This document shows positions 52,279 through 61,131 of a stretch of 64,000 nt of DNA, in pieces. This DNA comes from Croceivirga sp009797885 (GTDB lineage: Bacteria; Bacteroidota; Bacteroidia; Flavobacteriales; Flavobacteriaceae). Position 1 is the stretch's first letter. Every line of letters starts with the position of its first letter. The notes under the pieces were generated by a model. The model did no database searches and was not told where the DNA came from. It worked only from the letters and a program-made list of their open reading frames with translations. The stretch lies in the NCBI GenBank assembly GCA_045866215.1, contig AP035880.1, positions 2,728,001-2,792,000 on the forward strand. Direction: 5' to 3'. A program made the translations under genes and the position numbers.

Positions 52279-52295
52279 TGTGTCTTTTTTACACA
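52279..52295. promoter_or_regulatory. NrtR-type operator 1
   Basis: TGTGT-N7-ACACA, with the spacer CTTTTTT. It has the same arms and spacer length as the site at 52319-52335, 40 bp away. It lies 14 bases outside the regulator's start codon and so probably gives autoregulation. Confidence 0.65.
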
Positions 52296-52312
52296 ATACC
52301 ACATTGGTTTTG

Positions 52313-52320
52313 TATTTTTG
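52313..52320 (+). promoter_or_regulatory. candidate -7 element of the GH3 gene
   Basis: TATTTTTG is an exact TAnnTTTG match and overlaps the first two bases of operator 2. No clear -33 element is seen. Confidence 0.45.
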
Positions 52321-52335
52321 TGTCAAATTAACACA
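52319..52335. promoter_or_regulatory. NrtR-type operator 2
   Basis: TGTGT-N7-ACACA, with the spacer CAAATTA. It overlaps the predicted start of GH3 transcription, so binding should repress the gene. Confidence 0.65.
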
Positions 52336-52342
52336 ATAAAAA

Positions 52343-54301
52343 ATGAAGAAGCTTCTAAAAGTTCTGAAATATATCCTCATTGCCGTGCTTTCGATTATTG
52401 TAGTTGGCGCTGGAATCTTCTATTTTACCAAGAAGAGTGCTTCCAATAAGAACATGAAACTCTTGGGTGGGGAAGCTGCAGTTTTGAATGAAAAAGGAAT
52501 CCGTTTTAGGGATTTGAACAAGAACGGAAAATTGGACGTTTATGAAAATCCCACTGCACCCATTGAAGCGCGCGTCAACGATTTGGTCGATCAAATGACC
52601 CTTGAAGAAAAGGCAGGTACCATGTTTGTGACCATGATAGGAACCACACCTAAGGGGGAACCTATGGAAACCCCGGTGTTAAGTACCGACCCCTTGGTGC
52701 TCATGATGTCCTTTGCCCTGCCCTCCAATTCTGAAATGATTGCCAGGAAGAAAATGAACAGCTTTAATATTCTGGCTTCCTTGGATGCGGAATCCATGGC
52801 CAAATATGCCAATACCATTCAAAAAATGGCGGAGCGTACGCGATTGGGAATTCCCATTACCGTAGCTACCGATCCAAGGCACGGTACCATCAATAATCCA
52901 GGGGCATCATTGTTCACACCAGCGTTCTCCCAATGGCCTTCATCCTTGGGGCTGGCCGCGACAAGGGATACACTCCTGGTAAGGGAATTTGGAGATATTG
53001 CAAGACAGGAGTACCGGGCCGTTGGAATACATTTGGCCCTACATCCTATGGCCGATTTGGCTACGGAACCGCGTTGGGCCAGGACCAATGGTACTTTTGG
53101 TGAAGATGCCGATTTGTCCGCCGCAATGACCAAGGCATACGTTTTGGGCTTTCAGGGCGATTCTTTGCAAGAAACGAGCGTTGCCTGTATGACCAAGCAT
53201 TTTTCTGGGGGAGGGCCCCAAAAAGATGGGGAGGACGCCCATTTCCCCTATGGAAAGGAACAGGTGTACCCCGGGAATCATTTTGCCTATCACGTACGTC
53301 CATTTACAGAAGGGGCATTTCCGGCAAAAACAGCACAAATTATGCCCTATTATGGCATTCCCGTAGGGCAGACCAATGAAGAGGTGGCCTTTGCATTCAA
53401 TAAGGAAATCATTGGCGGATTGCTTCGCGATTCCCTTAACTTCAAGGGAGTGGTCTGTACGGATTGGAACATCATAACGGATTCCAAAATTGGGGAAGGA
53501 CGTGCATGGGGCGTGGAAGACCTTTCCATCAAGGAGCGTGTTAAAAAGGTTTTGGATGCAGGATGTGACCAATTTGGAGGTGAGGCCATTCCTGGGGTCA
53601 TTGTGGAATTGGTCAATGAGGGACAGATTCCCGAAAGGCGCTTGGATGTTTCCGTGAAACGCATTTTAAGGGATAAGTTCCGTTTGGGCCTTTTTGACGA
53701 TCCCTATGTCGATGAAGCGAAAGCCGCTCAAGTTGCAGGGAAGGAAGCATTCAAGGAAAAAGGGCTGAGGGCCCAGCAAAAAGCAGCGGTATTGCTCAAG
53801 AACGAAGGAATCCTGCCATTGAAAAAGGGGACCAGGATTTATGTTTCGGGTGTAGAAGATGTGGATGTGTATACTTCTTTTGGCGAGGTAGTTTCCAGTC
53901 CCTCCGAAGCCGATGTCATTATTGCGAGGATCAGAACGCCCTTTGATCCAAGGAACGATTCCTTTCTGGAAAGCTTTTTCCATCAAGGGAGGTTGTATTA
54001 TAACGATGAAGAGTTGGAGGAAATTCAAGGATTGATCCAACAAAAACCTTCCGTCGTAGTGGCAAATTTGGAACGCCCGGCCATACTCACGCCCATTGAC
54101 GAAGAAGCAAAAGCAGTTATGGCAGATTTTGGCATTAGCGATAAAGTTCTTGCCAAATTGGTGTTTGGAGAAGCAAATCCGGAAGGAAAAATGCCTTTCG
54201 AGTTGCCTTCTTCATGGGAGGCGGTTCAAAAACAACTGGAAGATGTCCCCTATGATTCCGAGAATCCGCTGTACCCATTTGGACACGGATTGAGCTATTA
54301 A
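52343..54301 (+). CDS. membrane-anchored GH3 beta-glycosidase
   Basis: The 652-residue protein has an N-terminal hydrophobic segment (ILIAVLSIIVVGAGIFYF) that looks like an uncleaved anchor. The GH3 N-domain (about 80-400) has the nucleophile D374 in GVVCTDWNIIT and the conserved KHFSGGGPQKDGED. The GH3 C-domain (about 460-650) ends YPFGHGLSY; no fibronectin III-like domain follows. It probably removes terminal beta-glucose, beta-xylose or a related sugar. The divergent NrtR-type regulator and two operators suggest sugar-induced expression. Confidence 0.9.
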   Translation: MKKLLKVLKYILIAVLSIIVVGAGIFYFTKKSASNKNMKLLGGEAAVLNEKGIRFRDLNKNGKLDVYENPTAPIEARVNDLVDQMTLEEKAGTMFVTMIGTTPKGEPMETPVLSTDPLVLMMSFALPSNSEMIARKKMNSFNILASLDAESMAKYANTIQKMAERTRLGIPITVATDPRHGTINNPGASLFTPAFSQWPSSLGLAATRDTLLVREFGDIARQEYRAVGIHLALHPMADLATEPRWARTNGTFGEDADLSAAMTKAYVLGFQGDSLQETSVACMTKHFSGGGPQKDGEDAHFPYGKEQVYPGNHFAYHVRPFTEGAFPAKTAQIMPYYGIPVGQTNEEVAFAFNKEIIGGLLRDSLNFKGVVCTDWNIITDSKIGEGRAWGVEDLSIKERVKKVLDAGCDQFGGEAIPGVIVELVNEGQIPERRLDVSVKRILRDKFRLGLFDDPYVDEAKAAQVAGKEAFKEKGLRAQQKAAVLLKNEGILPLKKGTRIYVSGVEDVDVYTSFGEVVSSPSEADVIIARIRTPFDPRNDSFLESFFHQGRLYYNDEELEEIQGLIQQKPSVVVANLERPAILTPIDEEAKAVMADFGISDKVLAKLVFGEANPEGKMPFELPSSWEAVQKQLEDVPYDSENPLYPFGHGLSY

Positions 54302-54335
54302 AGCCATAGGAAATTGGGTTGCTGGTCAAATTTGC

Positions 54336-54539
54336 TCAGGAATTATCCTTTCGGAGGGATAACAAAATGAAGAATGCCCCAATAAAACCCAAAACCATTC
54401 CCAATAGGAATAATATGGCGTAGTAAAAAGGTGCCCCACCCAAAAAATAGGTGGCCAAAGCAACGGTGGTCATTGCTATTCCACTAAGGGCAAAGGCCCT
54501 TCCCAAATTATAGTTTTTAAGTTTTTTGCTTTTTTCCAT
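54336..54539 (-). CDS. small two-helix membrane protein
   Basis: The 67-residue protein has two membrane segments (about 15-33 and 38-60) joined by a short GGAP loop and a charged C-terminus (LRKDNS). It lies alone between the convergent GH3 gene and the divergent exonuclease gene. I recognise no family; the regular membrane pattern suggests a real gene. Confidence 0.6.
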   Translation of the reverse strand: MEKSKKLKNYNLGRAFALSGIAMTTVALATYFLGGAPFYYAILFLLGMVLGFIGAFFILLSLRKDNS

Positions 54540-54590
54540 GGCATACCATTCAGGTTGGTTATTTTAGTGCTTCTAGAGGAATCATAAGGT

Positions 54591-55355
54591 ATGAAAATTG
54601 TTTCTTACAACGTAAACGGAATTAGGGCGGCCATGAGGAAAGGTTTTGCGGGATGGCTGCAGACCGTGGATGCGGATGTGGTTTGTATCCAAGAGACCAA
54701 AGCAATGCAGGAACAGGTGGAAGTTGAGGCTTTGGAGGCCATTGGGTACGGTCACCATTACTGGTACAGTGCCCAAAAAAAGGGATACAGCGGGGTTGCC
54801 GTGCTGTGCAAAACCAAACCTGATCGTGTGGAATTTGGTACTGGAATTGACTATATGGATATTGAAGGAAGAAACCTAAGGGTAGATTTTGGGGATGTTT
54901 CCGTAATGAGCATGTACCTACCTTCCGGGACCAATATGGCCCGCTTGGAACACAAGTTGACCTATATGGCGGATTTCCAAAAATATGCAGATGAACTGCG
55001 TAAGGAACGTCCCAACCTGATCGTTTGCGGAGACTACAATATCTGTCATGAAGCCATTGATATCCATGATCCCGTTAGAAATAAAAATGTATCGGGTTTT
55101 TTACCGGTGGAACGGGAATGGATCGGCAATTTTATCAAAAGCGGTTTTATTGACAGTTTTCGGTATTTCAATAAGGAACCCCATAATTATACGTGGTGGA
55201 GTTATCGCGCTAATTCCAGGGCAAACAACAAAGGCTGGCGATTGGACTATGGAATGGTAAATGAATCATTAAAAAACCGTTTAAAACGATCGGTCATACT
55301 TTCAGAGGCGGAACATAGTGATCATTGCCCAATTTTACTTGAAATCGAAAAATAA
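54591..55355 (+). CDS. xth: exodeoxyribonuclease III / AP endonuclease
   Basis: The 254-residue enzyme of the EEP nuclease superfamily cuts at abasic sites in DNA base excision repair. Visible motifs are KIVSYNVNGIRAAMRKGF (catalytic Asn), VCIQETKAM (metal-binding Glu), CGDYNICHEAID (Asp/Asn) and the C-terminal AEHSDHCPILLEI (Asp/His). Length is typical. Confidence 0.95.
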   Translation: MKIVSYNVNGIRAAMRKGFAGWLQTVDADVVCIQETKAMQEQVEVEALEAIGYGHHYWYSAQKKGYSGVAVLCKTKPDRVEFGTGIDYMDIEGRNLRVDFGDVSVMSMYLPSGTNMARLEHKLTYMADFQKYADELRKERPNLIVCGDYNICHEAIDIHDPVRNKNVSGFLPVEREWIGNFIKSGFIDSFRYFNKEPHNYTWWSYRANSRANNKGWRLDYGMVNESLKNRLKRSVILSEAEHSDHCPILLEIEK

Positions 55356-55417
55356 CGTTCCCTTAAAAAGCCAGGGCTTTCAGTTTGCCTATTTTTGAAG
55401 CTTTTAAAGCCGTACCC

Positions 55418-56458
55418 ATGAAATATACCCGACTACCCAATACGAATATCCGTATCAGTAAAATGTGTTTGGGCACCATGACCTGGGGCCGCCAGAATTC
55501 CGAGGCGGAAGGCCATGAACAAATGGACTATGCTCTGGAGCAAGGGATCAATTTCTTTGATACTGCGGAACTGTACCCCATTCCTCCCAAAAAGGAACTC
55601 TATGCCGTTACAGAGGAAATTATAGGTCGTTGGTTCAAAAAAACGGGAAATCGGGATAAGGTAATCTTGGCCTCAAAAATTGCGGGTCCTGCACCATTTT
55701 CAAAATACATCCGTACTACAGGCTTTCGTAGGGACTCCATTATCACTGCCGTTGAGGGAAGCTTGGAACGACTTCAGACCGATTACATTGATCTGTATCA
55801 ACTGCACTGGCCAGAACGGGCCACCAATTTTTTTGGACAACGGGGATATGATTCAGAAAGCCATGATTTCTGGGAGGATCGTATCCATCAGGTTTTGGAA
55901 ACGCTACGGGATTTGGTCAAAGAAGGAAAGATTAGGCATGTTGGCCTTTCCAATGAGACGCCCTGGGGGGCCATGCGTTATTTAGAGGAGAGCAAGGTGC
56001 ATCAAGATTTGCCAAGGATGCTCACCATCCAAAATCCATATAGCTTGTTGAACCGTTTGTTTGAAGTAGGCCTTTCCGAAGTATCCATGCGGGAAAAAAT
56101 AGGACTGTTGGCCTACTCCCCTTTGGCTTTTGGGGTATTGAGCGGAAAATATCTGGATGAAATCAAGCCGCGAAAAGGTAGATTGACCTTGTTTCCCCAT
56201 TACAACCGTTACAGTAGCGAAAATTCCACTCGGGCTACACAGGAATATGCCAATTTGGCCAAAACACATGGGTTGTCCTTGGCCCAAATGGCATTGGCAT
56301 TTGTAAATACAAGACCTTTTTTGACCAGTAACATTATTGGCGCCACGACCATGGAACAATTGAAGGAAAACATCAATTCCATCCACACGGAGCTATCGGA
56401 TGAGGTTTTGGAAGGTATTGAGGCCATTCACAATAGTATTCCAAATCCCGCACCTTAA
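55418..56458 (+). CDS. aldo/keto reductase, Tas-like
   Basis: The 346-residue NADP-dependent oxidoreductase has the TIM barrel of the aldo/keto reductases. Tetrad positions are seen in FFDTAELYP (Asp, Tyr), ILASKIAGP (Lys) and YQLHWPERA (His). The loop insertion and length match E. coli Tas. The start at ATG 55418 (MKYTRLPNTNIRISKM) is preferred to the upstream in-frame TTG at 55385. It lies 62 bp after the exonuclease III gene. Confidence 0.9.
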   Translation: MKYTRLPNTNIRISKMCLGTMTWGRQNSEAEGHEQMDYALEQGINFFDTAELYPIPPKKELYAVTEEIIGRWFKKTGNRDKVILASKIAGPAPFSKYIRTTGFRRDSIITAVEGSLERLQTDYIDLYQLHWPERATNFFGQRGYDSESHDFWEDRIHQVLETLRDLVKEGKIRHVGLSNETPWGAMRYLEESKVHQDLPRMLTIQNPYSLLNRLFEVGLSEVSMREKIGLLAYSPLAFGVLSGKYLDEIKPRKGRLTLFPHYNRYSSENSTRATQEYANLAKTHGLSLAQMALAFVNTRPFLTSNIIGATTMEQLKENINSIHTELSDEVLEGIEAIHNSIPNPAP

Positions 56459-56578
56459 CGGATATCTTCTTTTTCCAAAATCACCGGAACCGGATTACGA
56501 AACAAGTCCTCATTTTTTGATAAAGAGTTGCTGAAAAAGTGTAACACTGCGCTTTTTTTCAAGTCTTATTTTAAAACA

Positions 56579-57538
56579 ATGCGACAACTCATCGTTATAT
56601 CCGGTTTCCTGGTATGGAGCGCAATTTCCCAAGCGGCGAATGGAGAGCGTATTGCTTTTCCCAAAGCTGAGCAAATTACCGAAAATACGGTACGTATCCC
56701 TTTTGATCTTGTGGATCATTTGATTGTAATAGAGGGTCAGGTCCTCGGCAAAAAAGGAGGATTCATTATTGATACCGGGGCAGAAGCCTTGATTCTCAAT
56801 AGGGTCCATTATCCCAAGAACCTCCCCGTGAGAAGAAAGGTTGCATCTTCCTCCGGTGTTATGAGTGCCATGGGCGATGTTTTTCAGAACATAGTGGATG
56901 CGCTTTTGCTTTCAAACACCTTTAGTATTTCCAAAAAAAAGGCGGACATCATCGATCTTTCACATATTGAAAAACAGAAAAAGGTCAAGATTTTGGGTAT
57001 CATTGGGCATAATGTCTTGGAGGACTATGAGATCTTCATCGATTTTTACCTGAAACAGCTTACCTTGAGTAGGCTTGGTTCTTCGGGAAATACCCTGGAT
57101 TCGGACGTATATCTGGAAAAAATAGCGGATAGCCTTGATTTCAGTCTAAGAAGACATACCATTGTGCTACGGGGCGAAATCAGCAATCACTTCCTAAGTT
57201 TGGGCTTGGATTCGGCCGCCGAACTAAACCAATTGACCCCAGATACACATTCCCAGATTTTGAAGTATTTTTACCCTAAGAAAAGGGTCATGGTCATGGG
57301 TGCCAGCAGGCACAAGAAGGAGGTCCTTATCGGTAGTCTTCACCGTATGAAGTTAAGTGAAACGGTATACCTGGGTCCTATGACCACCATGCTCTCCCGA
57401 ATGAGTAGGCTAAATGAGGCTTTTGGCACCGAACTTGATGGTTTATTGGGGTATGAATTCCTAAAACAAAAGCGTGTCATCATTAATTATAAGAAGAGAA
57501 AGTTATATTTTATCAACTTTCCAATAGTATCCAAATGA
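56579..57538 (+). CDS. secreted tandem retropepsin-like aspartic protease
   Basis: The 319-residue protein has a signal peptide (ISGFLVWSAISQAA) and two retropepsin-like halves. The first active-site motif is FIIDTGAEALIL with D65. The second half has LGLDSAAELNQL with D211, a DTG variant (Asp-Ser-Ala). Each half ends in an LG..FL-like block. One pseudo-dimer would bring the two Asp together. It probably cleaves a periplasmic or surface protein. Its stop codon overlaps the start of the next gene by four bases (ATGA), so the pair is co-translated. Confidence 0.82.
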   Translation: MRQLIVISGFLVWSAISQAANGERIAFPKAEQITENTVRIPFDLVDHLIVIEGQVLGKKGGFIIDTGAEALILNRVHYPKNLPVRRKVASSSGVMSAMGDVFQNIVDALLLSNTFSISKKKADIIDLSHIEKQKKVKILGIIGHNVLEDYEIFIDFYLKQLTLSRLGSSGNTLDSDVYLEKIADSLDFSLRRHTIVLRGEISNHFLSLGLDSAAELNQLTPDTHSQILKYFYPKKRVMVMGASRHKKEVLIGSLHRMKLSETVYLGPMTTMLSRMSRLNEAFGTELDGLLGYEFLKQKRVIINYKKRKLYFINFPIVSK

Positions 57539-58482
57539 AACGGATCCTGATATATAGTTTCCTGCTTTTGAGCGGTTATTTGGTTTTGGCCCAACAAAAA
57601 GGTTACAGAATCGAAGGGGATGAGGTAGTCTTTACTTTTGATAGAAAAGACTATGCGTTGGCCCGTGAAGATGGATTTGGTGAGGTGGTGGGTTTTGATG
57701 ACCTGGACATCAACAGTGTGGCCGTGGCAGGAGAGTTCAATAATTGGTCCTTTTATCAATGGAAGATGATAAAGGTAGATAAGGATCGTTATGAGCTTCG
57801 TAAAAAGCTATCGGATTTTGATTATCAATTTTCATGGGAGTTTAAGTATGTGATTAATAATTTCTTTTGGGCGGAACCGAGAAAAACGGATGCAAATGTT
57901 ACCAGGGCGTTTAAGGATGGGTATCCGTTACCCGTTTACAATTTAATGATGTACACTGCCCGGCCAGACGAAGACGGGAATGCTACATTTAGGTTAAGGG
58001 GACATTCAAATGCAGGAAAGGTCATCTTGGCCGGAAGTTTCAATAAATGGGACGAGCATGTATTTCAAATGCAAAAAAAGGAAGGATATTGGGAAATGAG
58101 CCTACAATTGCCTCCTGGTGAATATGAGTACAAATTCATAATTGATGGGGAATGGACCGAGGACTTGGACAACCCCTATAAAGTGCTCAACGAATTTGGG
58201 GGCTACAACTCGGTAATACAAATTACCAGGAAAGTGCCATTTTTCCTCAGGGGTTTTCCAGATGCCCAACGGGTTACACTTTCCGGTTCTTTCAATGATT
58301 GGGCCACCGAGGGTCACTATATGTTGAGAACAAGCAATGGTTGGGTGGACACTTTGGCCTTGGTAGGCGGTAAGCACCATTATAAATTCATTGTGGATGG
58401 GGAATGGATGGTAGATCCTGAAAATTCGGTTAGGGAATACGATGGCAAGGGGAACATCAATTCTGTATGCATGGTACGCTAA
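57535..58482 (+). CDS. secreted protein with three glycogen-binding-like (AMPK/CBM48) domains
   Basis: The 315-residue protein has a signal peptide (SFLLLSGYLVLAQ) and three AMPK/CBM48-type early-set domains at about 60-120, 150-230 and 236-313. Each has the signature [AS]GxFNxW and a later YEYKFIxDGEW-like block (for example YKFIVDGEWMVDP). No catalytic domain is seen. It may bind alpha-glucan or act as a structural adaptor outside the cytoplasm. Such domains are usually cytoplasmic and single. It is coupled to the retropepsin gene by a 4-base overlap. Confidence 0.82.
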   Translation: MKRILIYSFLLLSGYLVLAQQKGYRIEGDEVVFTFDRKDYALAREDGFGEVVGFDDLDINSVAVAGEFNNWSFYQWKMIKVDKDRYELRKKLSDFDYQFSWEFKYVINNFFWAEPRKTDANVTRAFKDGYPLPVYNLMMYTARPDEDGNATFRLRGHSNAGKVILAGSFNKWDEHVFQMQKKEGYWEMSLQLPPGEYEYKFIIDGEWTEDLDNPYKVLNEFGGYNSVIQITRKVPFFLRGFPDAQRVTLSGSFNDWATEGHYMLRTSNGWVDTLALVGGKHHYKFIVDGEWMVDPENSVREYDGKGNINSVCMVR

Positions 58483-58504
58483 GCACCAAGGATAGGTGTT
58501 TTTT
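58482..58504 (+). terminator. weak candidate terminator
   Basis: A six-pair stem (AGCACC with GGTGTT, one G-T pair), loop AAGGATA and a following T run lie at the end of the CBM48-protein gene. The stem is short. Confidence 0.35.
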
Positions 58505-58580
58505 AAAAGGGGGCTTTTGACCATTGCCCCTAAATCGTGATTACTTTACTATTTATTGGCTGTGTTTGGAAAAGTAAGTG

Positions 58581-59942
58581 CTACCCAAAAAGACGGCTTA
58601 CAACGTCCTCAATTTTAGAAACAAGGAATACCTGGATGTTCGGGTTTTTTAAACCAATTTTGCTTCGTTTGGAGACGTAAATCGTAGAAAACCCCAATTT
58701 TTCCGCCTCCAGAATCCGTTGATCCACACGTTGTATGGGCCGCACTTCCCCGGCCAATCCAATCTCAGCGGCAAAACAGGTCCCTTTTTCTATGGGGATA
58801 TCGGCATTGCTGGACAGTATTGCGGCCATTACGGCCAAATCAATGGCTGGGTCGTCCACTGTGATTCCTCCAGTAATGTTAAGGAAAACGTCTTTAGCGG
58901 CCAATTTAAAACCAGCGCGTTTTTCCAAAACGGCCAGTAGCATATTCAATCGTTTGGCGTTGAACCCCGTGGCCGAGCGCTGGGGTGTTCCATACACCGC
59001 GGTACTTACCAATGCCTGAACTTCTATCAACAAAGGGCGCATACCCTCTACCGTTGCTGCAATGGCAGTTCCACTCAATTCCCCTTCATTATTGGAAATC
59101 AATATTTCGGAGGGATTGACCACCTCTCGTAAGCCACTGCCTTGCATTTCGTAAATCCCCAACTCTGCCGTAGAACCAAATCGATTTTTCAAGGACCGCA
59201 AGATCCGATACACATAATTTCGATCTCCTTCAAATTGGAGAACCGTATCGACCATGTGCTCCAAGATCTTTGGACCTGCAATGGTACCGTCTTTGGTGAT
59301 ATGTCCTACCAAGATTACCGGGGTATTGCTTTCTTTGGCAAATTTGATGAGCTCCGCCGTACATTCCCGTATTTGCGAAATGCTCCCCGGAGCCGATTCT
59401 ATGTAATCCGAATGTAGGGTTTGAATGGAATCAATAACGACCAAATCGGGTTCCAAGGCCACTATCTGCTGAAAAATGTTTTGGGTCTTGGTTTCGGTAA
59501 GGATGTAACAATTCTTGGCCGTGGGTGTAATCCTGTCCGCCCGCATCTTAATTTGCTTTTGGCTTTCCTCCCCGGACACATAAAGTGTTCTAATGGGTAC
59601 TTTTAAGGCAATTTGGAGTAGGAGCGTGCTTTTCCCGATTCCTGGTTCCCCACCTAGCAGTGTCAAGGACCCCGGAACCAGTCCACCACCCAGGACCCTA
59701 TTGAATTCTTGGTCCAGTAAATTGAATCGAACTTCACCGTCGTTCGTTATCTCGTTGATGGGAAGGGGTCTGGCCGTTTTGTTCTGTTTTGGCAAAGTGG
59801 GTTTCCAAGCCGATTTTTCCTCTTTTTGGACCACTTCCTCAACAATGGTGTTCCATTGTTTACACGAGGTGCATTGCCCAATCCATTTTGGATATTGGGC
59901 CCCACAATTTTGGCAGAAAAAAGCAGTTTTGGTCTTAGCCAT
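58581..59942 (-). CDS. radA: DNA repair protein RadA
   Basis: The 453-residue protein has the RadA order: a zinc finger (C10, C13, C24, C27), a RecA-like ATPase with Walker A LGGEPGIGKSTLLLQ (K104), the RadA motif KNRFG (252-256), and a C-terminal Lon-protease-like domain (about 285-450). It promotes branch migration in recombination in the cytoplasm. It ends the panC-panD-flippase-esterase-radA run, with 21 bp to the upstream gene. Confidence 0.96.
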   Translation of the reverse strand: MAKTKTAFFCQNCGAQYPKWIGQCTSCKQWNTIVEEVVQKEEKSAWKPTLPKQNKTARPLPINEITNDGEVRFNLLDQEFNRVLGGGLVPGSLTLLGGEPGIGKSTLLLQIALKVPIRTLYVSGEESQKQIKMRADRITPTAKNCYILTETKTQNIFQQIVALEPDLVVIDSIQTLHSDYIESAPGSISQIRECTAELIKFAKESNTPVILVGHITKDGTIAGPKILEHMVDTVLQFEGDRNYVYRILRSLKNRFGSTAELGIYEMQGSGLREVVNPSEILISNNEGELSGTAIAATVEGMRPLLIEVQALVSTAVYGTPQRSATGFNAKRLNMLLAVLEKRAGFKLAAKDVFLNITGGITVDDPAIDLAVMAAILSSNADIPIEKGTCFAAEIGLAGEVRPIQRVDQRILEAEKLGFSTIYVSKRSKIGLKNPNIQVFLVSKIEDVVSRLFG

Positions 59943-59963
59943 TGGGCTAAGATAGCAAAACCA

Positions 59964-61106
59964 TCAGTAGCCAAAATCTGCCTTTATGGCATCAATTTTT
60001 TCCAGGGCCATTTCTTTGGTCAAAAAGTCGATCTCATCCATTAGAAAAGATTTTTCAAAGGCTTTCATTGCTTTTTTGGGTTCCCCGGCAAGTTCCAAAT
60101 ACTCACCTTCCAAATAAAACCCAAGCATGGTTTCCGGGAATTGTTTTTTGCAAATATCGGAAAGTGCCTTTAGGGAATCGAAATCGTCCTTTTTTAAGCT
60201 GCCTGCATATATGGCCATAATGTCGTTCAGTTCAACTTCCTTTTTAAAGCCCAGTAAATTTTCGATTATGCCATATTTGTTTTCCAGGTATTGGATCACG
60301 GGCTCATTCGAGGTTAGTATTTGCTCTTTATATTCTTTAGGACTAATGGGGCGGAACATTTTGAAAATATTATCAAAGGCTTTGCTAATACCATAGGCGG
60401 CAATTGAAGTATGGTCGGGTTCTTTATATTCATCAAAGAAGTAATGCAAGGTCTCCTTGTTAATTGAGGCAATGGCATTGTTCATTTGGAGAATTCGATT
60501 GCGATCTTCGGTCTTGCTATTTTCCAAAACCAGGTTGTAAAAGATTTCTTGGTTAAGATCGGATAGTCGGGAGGGAATCCTACTTTCCATCTCAGTGGCC
60601 AACACCGGTGAAATTATGAGATAGGAATTGAACAACGATTTGTCCTTGAATAAAAAGTAATTTCCAAAGTTGGCAGTGATATCATAACCGATGAACATCT
60701 TAAAGGGTGCAATGGCATAGCTGGTTTCCAAGTAGGGAATCAATTCGGTTCCCAGAAACTCGTAAAAAAGCTTCCCCTTTTCCGTGGGCAGGCCAGTGGT
60801 TTGCTCAAAATCGCAATCTTCCCATCGTAGTTCATTTTCTTCTTGGTGTACACCCACTATAATGGACTCGGGCATACGGTGGTACTTGCTGAAAAATTTG
60901 GCATTGGAGACGACCAGGTCAAAGAGGTAATCGGCGTCCAGTACCACAATCAAGGGATATTTTTTGTCTTCGGAATAATTTTCGGGGAAGTAGTACGATA
61001 CGTCCCTGCGTTCCTGTAGTTTGAAGGATTCAAAGATTTCTTTGGTTATCTGTGCGTTAAGGCCAAAGCAAAACAGCCCAAAAAGGATCAATAAAGGTTT
61101 GTTCAT
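59964..61106 (-). CDS. esterase-like alpha/beta hydrolase lacking the catalytic serine
   Basis: The 380-residue protein has a signal peptide (ILFGLFCFGLNAQ) and a putative esterase (PF00756) domain at about 30-230, with YYFPENYSEDKKYPLIVVLD as the usual opening. At the nucleophile elbow the expected GxSxG reads GYDIT (140-144), with Asp at the Ser position. The C-terminal 100 residues look like helical TPR-type repeats. It may be a non-enzymatic scaffold or bind acyl groups without hydrolysis. It sits between the flippase-like gene and radA, with short gaps. Confidence 0.78.
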   Translation of the reverse strand: MNKPLLILFGLFCFGLNAQITKEIFESFKLQERRDVSYYFPENYSEDKKYPLIVVLDADYLFDLVVSNAKFFSKYHRMPESIIVGVHQEENELRWEDCDFEQTTGLPTEKGKLFYEFLGTELIPYLETSYAIAPFKMFIGYDITANFGNYFLFKDKSLFNSYLIISPVLATEMESRIPSRLSDLNQEIFYNLVLENSKTEDRNRILQMNNAIASINKETLHYFFDEYKEPDHTSIAAYGISKAFDNIFKMFRPISPKEYKEQILTSNEPVIQYLENKYGIIENLLGFKKEVELNDIMAIYAGSLKKDDFDSLKALSDICKKQFPETMLGFYLEGEYLELAGEPKKAMKAFEKSFLMDEIDFLTKEMALEKIDAIKADFGY

Positions 61107-61131
61107 GGGGCATTGGTTTGATAATCAGAGA

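Noticed and set aside
53039..53572. 177-codon open frame antisense to the GH3 gene
   Set aside because: It is a shadow of the GH3 gene with no recognisable domain or start context.
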